Of a DNA stretch of 45,179 nucleotides, positions 8,440 to 17,614 are shown in pieces; within the stretch, counting starts at the first letter, position 1, and the number at the start of each line of letters is the position of its first letter. Below the pieces are notes generated by a model. The model was given only the letters and a program-made list of their open reading frames with translations, did no database searches and was not told the DNA's origin. Where the stretch lies: positions 1 to 45,179 of the forward strand of contig NZ_CABVPL010000059.1 in the NCBI RefSeq assembly GCF_902499045.1, given 5' to 3'. This DNA comes from Burkholderia latens. GTDB taxonomy: Bacteria; Pseudomonadota; Gammaproteobacteria; Burkholderiales; Burkholderiaceae. The translations under genes and the position numbers were made by a program.

Positions 8440-10212
8440 ATGCTTTCAACCAGCACACGCGGGGCGGCGCCGGCCGTTCCGCCCACCACAGGCCAGGCCG
8501 GCGCGATTCCCGCGCTGCCGGTCAGCAACCTGCAGCCGCTTGCCGGCATGCTGCGCTGGATCGTCGTCGCGGTGCTCACCGTCGCGGTCGCACTGCCGCT
8601 CGGCTTCATCCTGTTCCAGAGTCTGCTGTCCGCGCCGTTCTTCGACGCGAACAAGACGCTCGGCATCGAAGGCTTCCGCTTCATCTTCACCGATCCGGAC
8701 TTCTGGTCCGCCGTGAAGAACTCGTTCATCATCGCCGGCGGGATGCTGTTCATCTCGATCCCGCTCGGCGGCGTCCTCGCGTTCCTGATGGTGCGCACCG
8801 ACCTGCCCGGCCGCCGCTGGCTCGAGCCGCTGCTGCTCACGCCCGTGTTCGTGTCGCCGATGGTGCTCGCGTTCGGCTACGTGGTCGCGGCGGGCCCCGT
8901 CGGCTTCTACTCCGTGTGGTTCAAGGAACTGTTCGGGGTGCAGAACGTGCCGTGGAACGTCTACTCGATCTTCGCGATCACGTTGATCGTCGGGCTCACG
9001 CACGTGCCGCACGTGTACCTGTACTCGTCGGCCGCGCTGCGCAACCTCGGCTCGGACGTCGAGGAAGCCGCTCGCGTGACGGGCGCGCGTCCGTTCCGCG
9101 TCGCGCTCGACGTGAGCCTGCCGATGACGATGCCCGCGCTGCTGTTCGCCGGCGTACTCGTGTTCTTCCTCGGCTTCGAGGTGTTCGGGCTGCCGCTCGT
9201 GCTCGGCGATCCGGAAGGCCATCTCGTGCTCGCGACCTACCTGTACAAGCTGACCAACAAGCTCGGCGTGCCGTCGTATCACCTGATGGCGGCGGTCGCC
9301 GTATGCATCGTCGCGATCACGTTTCCGCTCGTGCTGCTGCAGCGCCGCCTGCTGAAGACCGCGAACCGCTTCGTCACCGTGAAGGGCAAGGCCGGCCGCG
9401 CGACGGTGCTGCCGCTCGGCGTGTGGCGCTGGGTCGCGCTCGCGATCGTCGCGCTGTGGCTGGTGCTGACCGTGATCGTGCCGATCTCGGGCATCGTGCT
9501 GCGCGCGTTCGTGACGAACTGGGGCGAAGGCGTGCCGCTCACCGAAGTGCTGACGCTGGCGAACTTCGTCGAGCTGTTCGAGCAGGACAACCTCGTGCGC
9601 GCGATCGTGAACACGCTCGGGATCGGCGTGATCGGCGGCGCGATCGCGATCGGCTTCTACTCGCTCGTCGCGTTCGCCGGCCACCGCCGCCACGACTGGG
9701 CGACGAAGCTGCTCGACTATCTCGTGCTGCTGCCGCGCGCGGTGCCGGGCCTGCTCGCCGGTCTCGCGTTCCTGTGGATCTTCCTGTTCGTGCCCGGCCT
9801 GCGCGAGCTGAAGAATTCGATGTGGAGCATCTGGATCGCGTACACCGTCGTGTGGCTCGCGTACGGAATGCGGCTCATCCAGAGCGCGCTGCTGCAGGTC
9901 GGGCCGGAGCTCGAGGAAGCCGGCCGCAGCGTCGGCGCGACGCGCAGCCGCGTGTCGCTCGACGTGACGCTGCCGCTCGTGCGCTTCGGGCTGCTCGCCG
10001 CGTGGCTCCTGATCTTCATGATCTTCGAGCGCGAATACTCGACCGCCGTCTATCTGCTGTCGCCCGGCACCGAAGTGATCGGCGCGCTGCTCGTGTCGCT
10101 TTGGGCGACCGGCGCCGTCGACCAGGTCGCCGCGCTCTCTGTCATCAACATCGCGATGGTCGGCGCCGGTCTCGGCGTGGCCCTGCGCTTCGGAGTGAAA
10201 CTTCATGGATAA
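8440..10212 (+). CDS. ABC transporter permease, fused two-domain FbpB/AfuB type
   Basis: A 590-aa membrane protein with two homologous permease halves, about 12 membrane segments in all, as in FbpB/AfuB and the PhnU+PhnV fusion type. EAA-like loops are visible twice: EEAARVTGARPFRVALDVSLP in the first half and EEAGRSVGATRSRVSLDVTLP in the second. The N-terminal 35 residues are Pro/Ala-rich and cytoplasmic. It forms the channel for the binding protein at 7224. Its stop overlaps the ATPase start by 8 bases. Confidence 0.92.
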   Translation: MLSTSTRGAAPAVPPTTGQAGAIPALPVSNLQPLAGMLRWIVVAVLTVAVALPLGFILFQSLLSAPFFDANKTLGIEGFRFIFTDPDFWSAVKNSFIIAGGMLFISIPLGGVLAFLMVRTDLPGRRWLEPLLLTPVFVSPMVLAFGYVVAAGPVGFYSVWFKELFGVQNVPWNVYSIFAITLIVGLTHVPHVYLYSSAALRNLGSDVEEAARVTGARPFRVALDVSLPMTMPALLFAGVLVFFLGFEVFGLPLVLGDPEGHLVLATYLYKLTNKLGVPSYHLMAAVAVCIVAITFPLVLLQRRLLKTANRFVTVKGKAGRATVLPLGVWRWVALAIVALWLVLTVIVPISGIVLRAFVTNWGEGVPLTEVLTLANFVELFEQDNLVRAIVNTLGIGVIGGAIAIGFYSLVAFAGHRRHDWATKLLDYLVLLPRAVPGLLAGLAFLWIFLFVPGLRELKNSMWSIWIAYTVVWLAYGMRLIQSALLQVGPELEEAGRSVGATRSRVSLDVTLPLVRFGLLAAWLLIFMIFEREYSTAVYLLSPGTEVIGALLVSLWATGAVDQVAALSVINIAMVGAGLGVALRFGVKLHG

Positions 10213-11272
10213 GCTCATCGTCGACGATCTGCACCTCAGCTATGGCGCGAACCCGATTCTCAAGGGCGTGTCGTTCGAACTGAAGGCCGGCGAAGTCGTG
10301 TGCCTGCTCGGCGCGTCGGGCAGCGGCAAGACCACGCTGCTGCGCGCGGTGGCCGGGCTCGAACAGCCGTCCGACGGGCGCATCCAGCTCGACGACCGCG
10401 TGTTCTTCGACGGCGCGCAACGCATCGACCTGCCGGTCGAGCAGCGCTCGCTCGGCCTCGTGTTCCAGTCGTATGCGCTGTGGCCGCACCGCACCGTCGC
10501 CGACAACGTCGGCTACGGGCTCAAGCTGCGCCGCGTCGCGCCTGCCGAACAGAAGCGCCGCGTGCAGACCGCGCTCGACCAGCTCGGCCTCGGCCATCTC
10601 GCCGAACGCTTTCCGCATCAGCTGTCGGGCGGCCAGCAGCAGCGCGTCGCGATCGCGCGGGCGCTCGTCTACAACCCGCCGGTGATCCTGCTCGACGAGC
10701 CGTTGTCGAACCTCGACGCGAAGCTGCGCGAGGAAGCGCGCGCGTGGCTGCGCGAGCTGATCGTGTCGCTCGGGCTGTCCGCGCTGTGCGTGACGCACGA
10801 CCAGACCGAGGCGATGGCGATGTCCGATCGCATCCTGCTGCTGCGCAACGGCCGCATCGAGCAGGAGGGAACGCCGGCCGAACTGTACGGCGCGCCGCGC
10901 TCGCTGTACACGGCCGAATTCATGGGCAGCAACAACCGGATCGACGCGCGCGTCGCGTCCATCGACGGCGAACGCGTAACGCTCGCCGGCGACGGGTGGG
11001 AGTTGCAGGCGCTTGCCCGCGACACGCTCGCGCCGGGCCAGGACGCGCAGGCCGTGATCCGCCTCGAGCGCGTGCAGGTCGCCGACGGTCCGGGCGCGAA
11101 CCGGCTGCAGGCCGACCTCGTTACTTCGATGTATCTCGGCGATCGCTGGGAATACCTGTTCCATTGCGGCGACATGCGACTGCGCGCGTTCGGCCACGTG
11201 CCGCGCGCGGCCGGCAAGCACTGGATCGAATTCCCGACCAACGACTGCTGGGCGTTCGCGAAAGCCGGCTGA
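10205..11272 (+). CDS. ABC transporter ATP-binding protein, FbpC/PotA type
   Basis: A 355-aa ATPase. Walker A is GASGSGKTTL, the Q-loop is in VFQSYALWPH, the signature is LSGGQQQRVAIARAL, Walker B is VILLDEPLSNLD and the H-loop is CVTHDQTEAM. A C-terminal extension of about 110 residues (from MGSNNRIDAR) matches a TOBE-type regulatory domain. It overlaps the permease gene and completes the three-gene importer. A strong hairpin follows 46 bases after its stop. Confidence 0.94.
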   Translation: MDKLIVDDLHLSYGANPILKGVSFELKAGEVVCLLGASGSGKTTLLRAVAGLEQPSDGRIQLDDRVFFDGAQRIDLPVEQRSLGLVFQSYALWPHRTVADNVGYGLKLRRVAPAEQKRRVQTALDQLGLGHLAERFPHQLSGGQQQRVAIARALVYNPPVILLDEPLSNLDAKLREEARAWLRELIVSLGLSALCVTHDQTEAMAMSDRILLLRNGRIEQEGTPAELYGAPRSLYTAEFMGSNNRIDARVASIDGERVTLAGDGWELQALARDTLAPGQDAQAVIRLERVQVADGPGANRLQADLVTSMYLGDRWEYLFHCGDMRLRAFGHVPRAAGKHWIEFPTNDCWAFAKAG

Positions 11273-11318
11273 CCCGCGCGCGGCGGCCTCGCGCGCGCAC
11301 CCCGTTTGCATCGAGATC

Positions 11319-11344
11319 CGGCGGACGCTTACCGGCGTCCGCCG
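11319..11344 (+). terminator. strong hairpin between ABC operon and porin gene
   Basis: A 10-bp perfect stem, CGGCGGACGC / GCGTCCGCCG, with the 6-base loop TTACCG. It lies 46 bases after the ATPase stop and 61 bases before the porin start. There is no T-run, so it may be a processing or 3'-end-stabilising structure instead of an intrinsic terminator. Confidence 0.45.
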
Positions 11345-11405
11345 CGGGCGGCTGCGCGCCGCGTATCCGTTTCACCAACCCACAACAACCAAGGAGACAC
11401 CGTCA

Positions 11406-12497
11406 ATGAAGTCACGCGCAGAACGTTCGCTTCGAACAGTAGTCCTCACCGGCTCGGCCGCGGCAGCCTGTCTCGCCGCGCCGGCCGCGCACGCGCAGTC
11501 GTCGGTCACGATGTACGGAATCATGGATGCCGGCATCGAGTACACGAACCACGCGGCGCCGGATGGCGGCAATTCGTTCAAGCTGAAATCGGGCAACAAG
11601 AACACGTCGCGCTGGGGCTTGCGCGGCGTCGAGGATCTCGGCGGCGGGCTGAAGGCCGTGTTCCGCCTCGAAAGCGGGATCGACCTCGCGAACGGCGCGT
11701 CCGACGACGGCCCCGACTCGATCTTCGCGCGGCGCGCGACGGTCGGCCTGAAAGGCAAATGGGGTGAACTGTCGCTCGGCCGCAACTTCACCGTCACGTA
11801 CGACTACATGCTGCCGTTCGACCCGATGGGCTACGCGCAGAACTACTCGTGGGCGACGTCGTCGATGGCGACCGGCGGCCGCAAGGACGGCCTCTTCACG
11901 CGTTCGTCGAACGCGGTGCGTTACGACGGCGAATTCGGCGGCTTCAAGTTCGGCGCGCTGTACGGCTTCGGCAACGTGCCCGGCAGCGTGAAGACCAGTT
12001 CCAAGTACGACTTCGCGCTCGGCTACGAGACGGGCCCGTTCGCGGCGGTCGTCACGTTCGACCGGCAGAACGGCGCGGCCGACAGCGTGACGCCGGCCGA
12101 TACCGTCAACTACATCCAGGGCATCCACGCGGGGCTGAGCTACGACTTCGGCAACCTGAAGACGATGGCCGGCTATCGCAATTACAAGCGCACGTTCCGC
12201 ACCACGGCCGCGAACCAGTTGAGCGACATGTACTGGCTCGGCGGGTCGTACCAGTTCACGCCGACGTTCTCGCTGATCGCGGCCGTCTATCACCAGAACA
12301 TCAAGGGCGGCAGCGATGCCGATCCGACGCTGGTGTCGGTGCGTGCGCAATACGCGCTGTCGAAGCGCACGGTGCTGTACGCGGCCGGCGCGTTCGCGAT
12401 CGCGAAGCACGACCAGAAAGTCGGCGTGTCGCGCGATTTCGCCGGGTATGGCACGACGCAGGTCGGGGTGACGGCGGGGATTCAGCAGCGGTTCTGA
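11406..12497 (+). CDS. outer-membrane porin, Gram-negative trimeric (OpcP/Porin_4 type)
   Basis: A 363-aa porin typical of Burkholderiales. A Sec signal ends at AAHAQ (residue about 31), followed by the standard mature start SSVTMYGIMDAGIEYT. SRWGLRGVEDLGGGLKAVFRLE and the FARRATVGLKGKWGELSLGR strand are family hallmarks. The C-terminus, VGVTAGIQQRF, ends in Phe as the BAM signal requires. The ribosome site AAGGAG at 11391 fixes the start. It may let the substrate of the preceding importer through the outer membrane, but a hairpin separates the two and co-transcription is uncertain. Confidence 0.93.
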   Translation: MKSRAERSLRTVVLTGSAAAACLAAPAAHAQSSVTMYGIMDAGIEYTNHAAPDGGNSFKLKSGNKNTSRWGLRGVEDLGGGLKAVFRLESGIDLANGASDDGPDSIFARRATVGLKGKWGELSLGRNFTVTYDYMLPFDPMGYAQNYSWATSSMATGGRKDGLFTRSSNAVRYDGEFGGFKFGALYGFGNVPGSVKTSSKYDFALGYETGPFAAVVTFDRQNGAADSVTPADTVNYIQGIHAGLSYDFGNLKTMAGYRNYKRTFRTTAANQLSDMYWLGGSYQFTPTFSLIAAVYHQNIKGGSDADPTLVSVRAQYALSKRTVLYAAGAFAIAKHDQKVGVSRDFAGYGTTQVGVTAGIQQRF

Positions 12498-13048
12498 TCA
12501 TTGCGACGTGACGGCGGGCGACGGACGGTGCACGCGTTTTGCGGTGCGTCGTCCGGCGCTTTGGCGGATATCGTGACCGGCACGGGGAAACGAAGAAACG
12601 CGTGTGACGAGCCGCGCGAACGACGTACCGGCGATTCGCCGCTCGCGCGAACGCCATGACGGCTCGAGATCGAAGAGATTGTCGACGAACACGTCGGGAT
12701 GCTGCGCTTCAATCCCATACGCCGACAGGACTGCGTCGGGAAAGTCCTTCCGGTTGAACGCCACGATCACACTGGCGTTGCAGCGGATCGCGGCGGCTAG
12801 TACATGGCGGTCATCGGCATCCGGCAGCCTCAATCCGTCGATCAATGCGTCGTACCCGGTCACGAGCGCATCAGGTTCGCCCGATCCATCAGACTCGCAG
12901 TACGGTCGAGTTGCGCGGCGCTGAGGTCCGGGCGCTTGCGCAATAGATTCCGTTTCCATTCGTCGTGAATATCGGCACGCCAGCGAGCCCTGCAACATCC
13001 GCTCAACGCGAGCCACATCAGAAAATCGCGTAGCGGTGCGGGGCTTCC
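12498..13048 (-). pseudogene. PIN-domain toxin (VapC-like), truncated and frameshifted
   Basis: Reading the minus strand, APLRDFLMWLALSG (from about 13039), then RADIHDEWKRNLL, RPDLSAAQLDRTASLMDRAN is a typical PIN-toxin N-terminal half, but the frame stops soon after MRS. The next frame continues with DALVTGYDALI, PDADDRHVLAAAI, IVAFNRKDFP, IEAQHPDVFV and NLFDLEP, the family's C-terminal half. One base missing around 12874-12875 (GG on the plus strand) explains the shift: adding one C on the coding strand restores DRANPDALVTGY. The first 15 or so residues, including the conserved catalytic Asp near the N-terminus, are gone. The protein should be inactive as an RNase. Confidence 0.78.
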
Positions 13049-13305
13049 ATCGCATTGGCGCTCGCCTGATCGCGTTCGGCCTTGTAGCGCATCAAATCGG
13101 AAAACCGCACACGACGATGCTTGCCGCTCTTGTGATATGGCAGCGCCTTCGATTCAAGCAGCTTGACCCGATACGGACGCGACACATTGAGCAGATCGGC
13201 GCTCCACCGGCAAATCGTATCGGACATCGAGGTAGGGGGCATCGCGCCCTCCCGAACGGGTTCTGGAAGGCGCCATCTTGTTCGCAATAAACGAAAATAC
13301 GTCAC
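13018..13305 (-). pseudogene. cognate helix-turn-helix antitoxin remnant fused to toxin 5' end
   Basis: The core SADLLNVSRPYRVKLLESK, ALPYHKSGKHRRVRFSDLM, RYKAERDQASANAM is the excisionase/MerR-like DNA-binding antitoxin that normally precedes this PIN toxin. The expected N-terminus before SADLLNVSRPY is replaced by unrelated residues. The C-terminus is cut near codon NAM and runs into the second reading frame of the toxin (HRYAIF). A deletion with its junction near 13045 therefore removed the antitoxin tail and the toxin start together. It may still bind DNA; it is more likely dead. Confidence 0.7.
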
Positions 13306-13335
13306 GCCCTTATACGACCGCCCACCGCTCGCCGT

Positions 13336-14298
13336 TCACTCGCCGCGCATCGCGAACACCGTGCGAACGCGGCCGTCCGCATCGCCCCAATGCTCCGCGA
13401 CCGCCGACAGCGGCACGACGCGCGTATCGATCGCAAGGCGGGCGGACGAAGCCGCATCGAACACGCCGCGGATCGCGGACAGCAAGCGCGGCAGCGGCAC
13501 GCTGCCCAGGCCGCTGCCCATCAACTCGATCGCCGTCGCGCGCAGCACGGCCCCCGGCAGCAGCACGTCCGCGCCGCCGATCGAGCCGATCTGCACGAAA
13601 CGCAGCCGACGGCCTTCAGGTGTCGCCTTCGCCGCCGCAACGAGCACCGCCTGTGCGCTAGCGCCCCATACATAATCGAGCACGACGTCGACACCCGCCC
13701 GGAAATGCGGATCCAGCGCGCGGGCCAGTTCGACATCGTCCTGCTGCAGCGGCACGACGGCGTCCGCACCGGCATTCAGCAACGCATCCAGCGCAGCCGT
13801 ATTGCGGCCCGTCGCGATCACTTTCGCGGCACCCAGATGCTTCGCGATCCGCACGGCCAACCGGCCAGACGTGCCCGTCGCGCCATTGACCAGCACCGTC
13901 TCGCCCGCGGCGAACCGGGCACGTTCGATCAACGCCGCCCACGACGACATCCCGGGAATCGCGATCGCCGCTGCCGTCACGTCGTCGACGTGATCCGGCA
14001 GTGGCACGCACTGCGTATCGGGCACGATCGTGCGTTCCGCCATCGCGCCGAACGGCGCGGGGGCGCCGAGGAAGTACACGCGCTCACCGCCGTCGCCGCG
14101 CCCCACCCCATCGACGCCGACGACGAACGGATAGCTGCCGCCGGACGAGTAATGCGTGCCGGCCGCGCGCCCTTGCGCCAGCCGGCTCAGCGCGGATGCC
14201 GTCACGTCGACCAGACGGTGACCTGGCAACGCGCGCGGCGCTTCGAACTCCGTATAAACCGGACGCTGTCCGGCACGCTCCACGACGGCTGCTTTCAT
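13336..14298 (-). CDS. MDR-superfamily quinone oxidoreductase-like protein
   Basis: A 320-aa medium-chain dehydrogenase/reductase. It has a GroES-like N-terminus (MKAAVVERAGQRPVYTEFEAP) and an NADPH-binding motif in VLVNGATGTSGRLAVRIAKHLGA, and lacks the structural zinc cysteines, as in the zeta-crystallin/quinone reductase branch. Probable role is NADPH-dependent reduction of a quinone or enone. The ribosome site AAGGAA precedes the ATG. The 83-aa gene lies 54 bases upstream on the same strand, so they form a small operon divergent from the AraC gene at 14700, its likely regulator. Confidence 0.85.
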   Translation of the reverse strand: MKAAVVERAGQRPVYTEFEAPRALPGHRLVDVTASALSRLAQGRAAGTHYSSGGSYPFVVGVDGVGRGDGGERVYFLGAPAPFGAMAERTIVPDTQCVPLPDHVDDVTAAAIAIPGMSSWAALIERARFAAGETVLVNGATGTSGRLAVRIAKHLGAAKVIATGRNTAALDALLNAGADAVVPLQQDDVELARALDPHFRAGVDVVLDYVWGASAQAVLVAAAKATPEGRRLRFVQIGSIGGADVLLPGAVLRATAIELMGSGLGSVPLPRLLSAIRGVFDAASSARLAIDTRVVPLSAVAEHWGDADGRVRTVFAMRGE

Positions 14299-14352
14299 GC
14301 TGGTTCCTTGCAGTTTGGGTTCTCGTCTCGCTACCGCACTCGGCGGCCGTGC

Positions 14353-14604
14353 TCAACGCGCGTCCAGCCATGCGCGCAGCGCCGCATCGCGCACTTCGAG
14401 CACTTCGAACAATCCGAGCGCCCGCAGCGCGGGCAATGCGTCGATCACGTCGGCCTCGGCTGTCGCGCGCTCGGCCGCCGGCGCGCCCGGATCGGCCAGC
14501 ACGCGCGCGTTCGCGATGAACGCGCCCACAGTGCCCTTGCGGATCGTCGTTCCACCGACCGCGACTTGGTCGGCATCGTCGGAAAGCATCTGTTCGGCTC
14601 GCAT
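14353..14604 (-). CDS. conserved small protein of unknown function (83 aa)
   Basis: The protein begins MRAEQMLSDDADQVAVGG and ends ALRAWLDAR. It is acidic, Ala/Leu-rich and mostly helical by appearance, with no signal peptide, membrane segment or cysteine. I do not recognise a domain. It looks real because of its normal codon use, its position 54 bases before the oxidoreductase gene in the same direction, and the lack of any better frame. It may be an accessory or regulatory subunit for the oxidoreductase. Confidence 0.6.
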   Translation of the reverse strand: MRAEQMLSDDADQVAVGGTTIRKGTVGAFIANARVLADPGAPAAERATAEADVIDALPALRALGLFEVLEVRDAALRAWLDAR

Positions 14605-14668
14605 CTCGTCGCACTCCGGTTGTCATCGATGGGCGCAGTGTAGGCGTGCAACGCCGGCCGATCTCCGG

Positions 14669-14674
14669 TATAAC
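14669..14674 (+). promoter_or_regulatory. possible -10 box of the AraC-family gene
   Basis: TATAAC lies 26 bases before the ATG at 14700; the -35 region is poor. If used, transcription would start about 14681, which rules out the in-frame codon at 14646 as the start of the AraC protein. Confidence 0.35.
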
Positions 14675-14699
14675 GGCCATTCGATACCGCAATCCAGCC

Positions 14700-15494
14700 A
14701 TGTCCGACCCGCTCCTGCCCGCCCGATTCGTGACATCCGACGACGGCCCGTTCGTGGTCGCCGCCGTCCTGTCGCAACGCGATCCGCGCGTGACGCCGCC
14801 GCACGCACATGCGCGCGGTCAGCTCGTCGGTGCGTCGAGCGGCTTGCTGACGATCGGTCTCGACGACCAGGACTGGGTCGTGCCGGCAATTCACGCGATC
14901 TGGATTCCGCCGCATTGCCGGCATTCGCTGCGCTCGTTCGGGCCGATTTCCGGATGGTCGGCGTTCGTCGCCGAAGCGCGCTGCGCGACGCTGCCGGCCA
15001 CGCCGCGCGCGATCCGCACGTCGCCGTTGCTGCGCGAAGCCGTGCAGCGCGCGGCAAGCTGGGACGGCTCGGCGCTCGACGCGGCGCAGACCAGGATTGC
15101 CGATGTGATCCTCGACGAGATCGCGTCGTCCGAAGTGGAATCGCTGGCGCTCGCTCGGCCGCGCGACGCGCGGCTCGTGCGCATCACCGACGCGCTGGCC
15201 ACGAATCTCGCGGACAACCGCCGGCTGGAGGAATGGGCGGAATGGGCCGGCATCAGCGCGCGGACGATGAGCCGCCGCTTCGTCGCCGAAACCGGGCTCA
15301 CGTTTGCGCAGTGGCGTCAGCAGGCGCGGCTGTTGCGTGCGCTGGAGAAGATCGCCGACGGCGTGCCGGTCACGACGATCGCACTCGATCTCGGGTACGA
15401 CAACGTCAGCGCGTTCATCGACATGTTCCGGCGGGCGACCGGAACGACGCCGGGGAAATACCTGGGCATGGCGGTGCGGCAGCGCGACGGATAG
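14700..15494 (+). CDS. AraC-family transcriptional regulator with N-terminal cupin
   Basis: A 264-aa regulator. The N-terminal cupin half has PPHAHARGQLVGASSGLLTI and IPPHCRHSLR, which would carry the effector site. The C-terminal half has two helix-turn-helix units (LEEWAEWAGISARTMSRRF and VTTIALDLGYDNVSAFIDMF) and ends in the family motif RRATGTTPGKYL. This domain order and size resemble E. coli NimR/YeaM-like regulators. It is divergent from the 83-aa/oxidoreductase pair and likely controls it. Confidence 0.88.
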   Translation: MSDPLLPARFVTSDDGPFVVAAVLSQRDPRVTPPHAHARGQLVGASSGLLTIGLDDQDWVVPAIHAIWIPPHCRHSLRSFGPISGWSAFVAEARCATLPATPRAIRTSPLLREAVQRAASWDGSALDAAQTRIADVILDEIASSEVESLALARPRDARLVRITDALATNLADNRRLEEWAEWAGISARTMSRRFVAETGLTFAQWRQQARLLRALEKIADGVPVTTIALDLGYDNVSAFIDMFRRATGTTPGKYLGMAVRQRDG

Positions 15495-15554
15495 CGGGCC
15501 GCGTGCGCGCGTGGTCCGCACCGGATGCGGCACCCGCCCGTTCGCGCTTCTTCG

Positions 15555-16358
15555 TCAATACGTTCCGTCGCCGTTCTTCGCCGCCGCGCCCGTCCGCCTG
15601 AACTGCGCGGCGAGCCGCTCCGCGCTCCGTGCCAGCAGCGTCGTATCGACGCCGACCGCGACGAACAGCGCCCCCGCTTCCAGATACCGTCTCGCCGTCG
15701 CTTCGTCCGCGCTCAGGATGCCCGGCGCCTTACCGGCCGCGTTGATCGCGCGGATCGCGCCATCGATCGCGGCCTGCACGTCCGGATGCCCGGGATAGCC
15801 GAGATGCCCGAGATCGGCGGCCAGATCGGCCGGGCCGATGAACACGCCGTCGACGCCGTCGACCCGTGCAATCGCGTCGATCGCATCGAGCCCCGCGCGG
15901 GTCTCCACCTGCACGAGCACGGCCATCTCGTCGTTCGCGCGATGCAGGTACTCGCCGACGCGGTTCCACCGCGACGCGCGCGCCAGCGCGCTGCCGACGC
16001 CGCGAATCCCGTGCGGCGGATAACGCGTCGCAGCCACCGCCGCGCGCGCTTCGTCGGCACTCTGCACCATCGGCACGAGCAGCGTCTGCGCGCCGAGATC
16101 GAGCACCTGCTTGACGATCACCGGATCGTTCCACGGCACGCGCACGACCGGATGCGACGGATACGGCGCGATCGCCTGCAATTGCGCGAGGATCGTCGGC
16201 ACCGTGTTCGGCGCATGTTCGCCGTCGATGAGCAACCAGTCGAAGCCGGCGCCGGCGACCACTTCGGCGCTGTACGGATTCGCGAGCCCAAGCCACAGCC
16301 CGATCTGCGCATCGCCGCGCGCGAGCGCGGCCTTGAAGACATTCGACGAAATCTGCAT
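15555..16358 (-). CDS. hpaI: 4-hydroxy-2-oxoheptanedioate aldolase
   Basis: Last step of the homoprotocatechuate meta pathway: splits 4-hydroxy-2-oxoheptanedioate into pyruvate and succinic semialdehyde. A class II metal-dependent HpcH/HpaI aldolase of 267 aa. Motifs seen are [10 protein letters not shown] (catalytic His), the metal-ligand Glu in [15 protein letters not shown] and the Asp in [13 protein letters not shown], and [18 protein letters not shown]. It is the most distal gene of the operon, 12 bases after hpaH. Length and motifs agree with the E. coli enzyme. Confidence 0.95.
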   Translation of the reverse strand: MQISSNVFKAALARGDAQIGLWLGLANPYSAEVVAGAGFDWLLIDGEHAPNTVPTILAQLQAIAPYPSHPVVRVPWNDPVIVKQVLDLGAQTLLVPMVQSADEARAAVAATRYPPHGIRGVGSALARASRWNRVGEYLHRANDEMAVLVQVETRAGLDAIDAIARVDGVDGVFIGPADLAADLGHLGYPGHPDVQAAIDGAIRAINAAGKAPGILSADEATARRYLEAGALFVAVGVDTTLLARSAERLAAQFRRTGAAAKNGDGTY

Positions 16359-16370
16359 CGCCTGCTTACC

Positions 16371-17174
16371 TCATTCGAAATGGCACTGGATCGTCCCGAG
16401 CGGGCCGTAATCGACGCTGAACGTGTCGCCCGGCCGCGCCGCGCACGGTCGCGTGAACGAGCCGCCGAGCACGATCTGCCCGGGCTCCAGCGCGACGTCG
16501 AAGCGCGACAGCCGGTTCGCGAGCCATGCGACACCGTTGGCCGGATGATTCAGCACGCCGGCCGCGACGCCCGTCTCCTCGACCACGCCGTTGCGCGACA
16601 TGATCGCCGCGACCCAGCGCAGGTCGACGTCCTGCGGCCGCACCGGGCGTCCGCCGATCACGACGCCCGCGTTCGCCGCGTTGTCGGCGATCGTGTCGAA
16701 CACCTTGCGCGGCCGTTTCGTGTCGGGGTCGATCGACTGGCTGCGCGCATCGATGATCTCGAGCGCGGGCACCACGTAGTCGACCGCATCGTACACGTCG
16801 AAGATCGTGCAGTTCGGGCCCGTGAGCCGCTTGCCGAGCACGAACGCGAGTTCGACCTCGACGCGCGGCACGATGAAGCGTGCGGTCGGAATCGTGCCGC
16901 CGTCGTCGAAGAACATGTCGTCGAGCAGCGCGCCGTAATCGGGCTCGTCGATCTGCGACGTGTTCTGCATCGCCTTCGACGTGAGGCCGATCTTGTGCCC
17001 CTTCAGCGTGCGGCCTTCGGCGAGCTTCAGCGCGACCCACGCGCGCTGGATCGCATACGCGTCGTCGATCGTGATGTCGGGATGGTCGAGCGAGATCTGG
17101 CGGATCTGCGTGCGTGCGCGCTCGGCGTCGTGCAGGCGCCGCGCGAGCTGGTCGATGAGGGCGGATTCGAGCAT
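16371..17174 (-). CDS. hpaH: 2-oxo-hept-4-ene-1,7-dioate hydratase
   Basis: Adds water to 2-oxohept-4-ene-1,7-dioate, giving the substrate of HpaI. A 267-aa protein of the FAH/hydratase-decarboxylase (MhpD/DmpE) family; [16 protein letters not shown] and [12 protein letters not shown] contain the acidic metal ligands, and [12 protein letters not shown] and GGSFTRP are family motifs. It lies between hpaF (18 bases) and hpaI (12 bases). Pathway position makes the assignment firm within the broader hydratase family. Confidence 0.94.
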   Translation of the reverse strand: MLESALIDQLARRLHDAERARTQIRQISLDHPDITIDDAYAIQRAWVALKLAEGRTLKGHKIGLTSKAMQNTSQIDEPDYGALLDDMFFDDGGTIPTARFIVPRVEVELAFVLGKRLTGPNCTIFDVYDAVDYVVPALEIIDARSQSIDPDTKRPRKVFDTIADNAANAGVVIGGRPVRPQDVDLRWVAAIMSRNGVVEETGVAAGVLNHPANGVAWLANRLSRFDVALEPGQIVLGGSFTRPCAARPGDTFSVDYGPLGTIQCHFE

Positions 17175-17192
17175 GATCGGTCGGGAATGGGG

Positions 17193-17585
17193 TCAGCCGG
17201 CCCGCTTGTAGCGGGCGTGAATGTTGTTGTGCTTGTACGAGCCGCTTTCGCTGAACTCGGTCAGCTCCATCGACAGCGCGAGATAGCGCTTCGCGTACAA
17301 CTCGGCGAAATGCGCGTCGATCGCGTCGAACAGCGCGTCGCACGCGGCTCGCTTCGTTTCGTCGCTGCGGCCCGCGCCTATCTTCAGCGTCACGTGGACG
17401 AACGCGTCGTCCTCGGTGCCGTCGGCGACGCAGTAATCGTGCAGCTCGATCGCGCGCGACCGGATGCCGCCGGTCGGGAACACGCCGCCCTGCGCGATCA
17501 GCGTCGCGTTGATCGTGCGCAGCAGCGCGGGAATGCGCGCGTCGTCGCGGATGTTCGCGGTGTATTCGACGATGATGTGTGGCAT
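17193..17585 (-). CDS. hpaF: 5-carboxymethyl-2-hydroxymuconate delta-isomerase
   Basis: Isomerises 5-carboxymethyl-2-hydroxymuconate to the oxo form decarboxylated next. A 130-aa protein of the CHMI/tautomerase superfamily. The start MPHIIVEYTANI supplies the N-terminal Pro1 that acts as the catalytic base once Met is removed, which also fixes the start. The ending, YKHNNIHARYKRAG, is family-like. It lies 29 bases downstream of hpaD. Confidence 0.95.
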   Translation of the reverse strand: MPHIIVEYTANIRDDARIPALLRTINATLIAQGGVFPTGGIRSRAIELHDYCVADGTEDDAFVHVTLKIGAGRSDETKRAACDALFDAIDAHFAELYAKRYLALSMELTEFSESGSYKHNNIHARYKRAG

Positions 17586-17614
17586 GACAATGCTCCGGAC
17601 AGGTGATGCGGCGC

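Noticed and set aside
13018-13335. Toxin-antitoxin region considered as a functional module
   Set aside because: Both genes lack ends and the toxin is frameshifted, so it is listed as pseudogenes.
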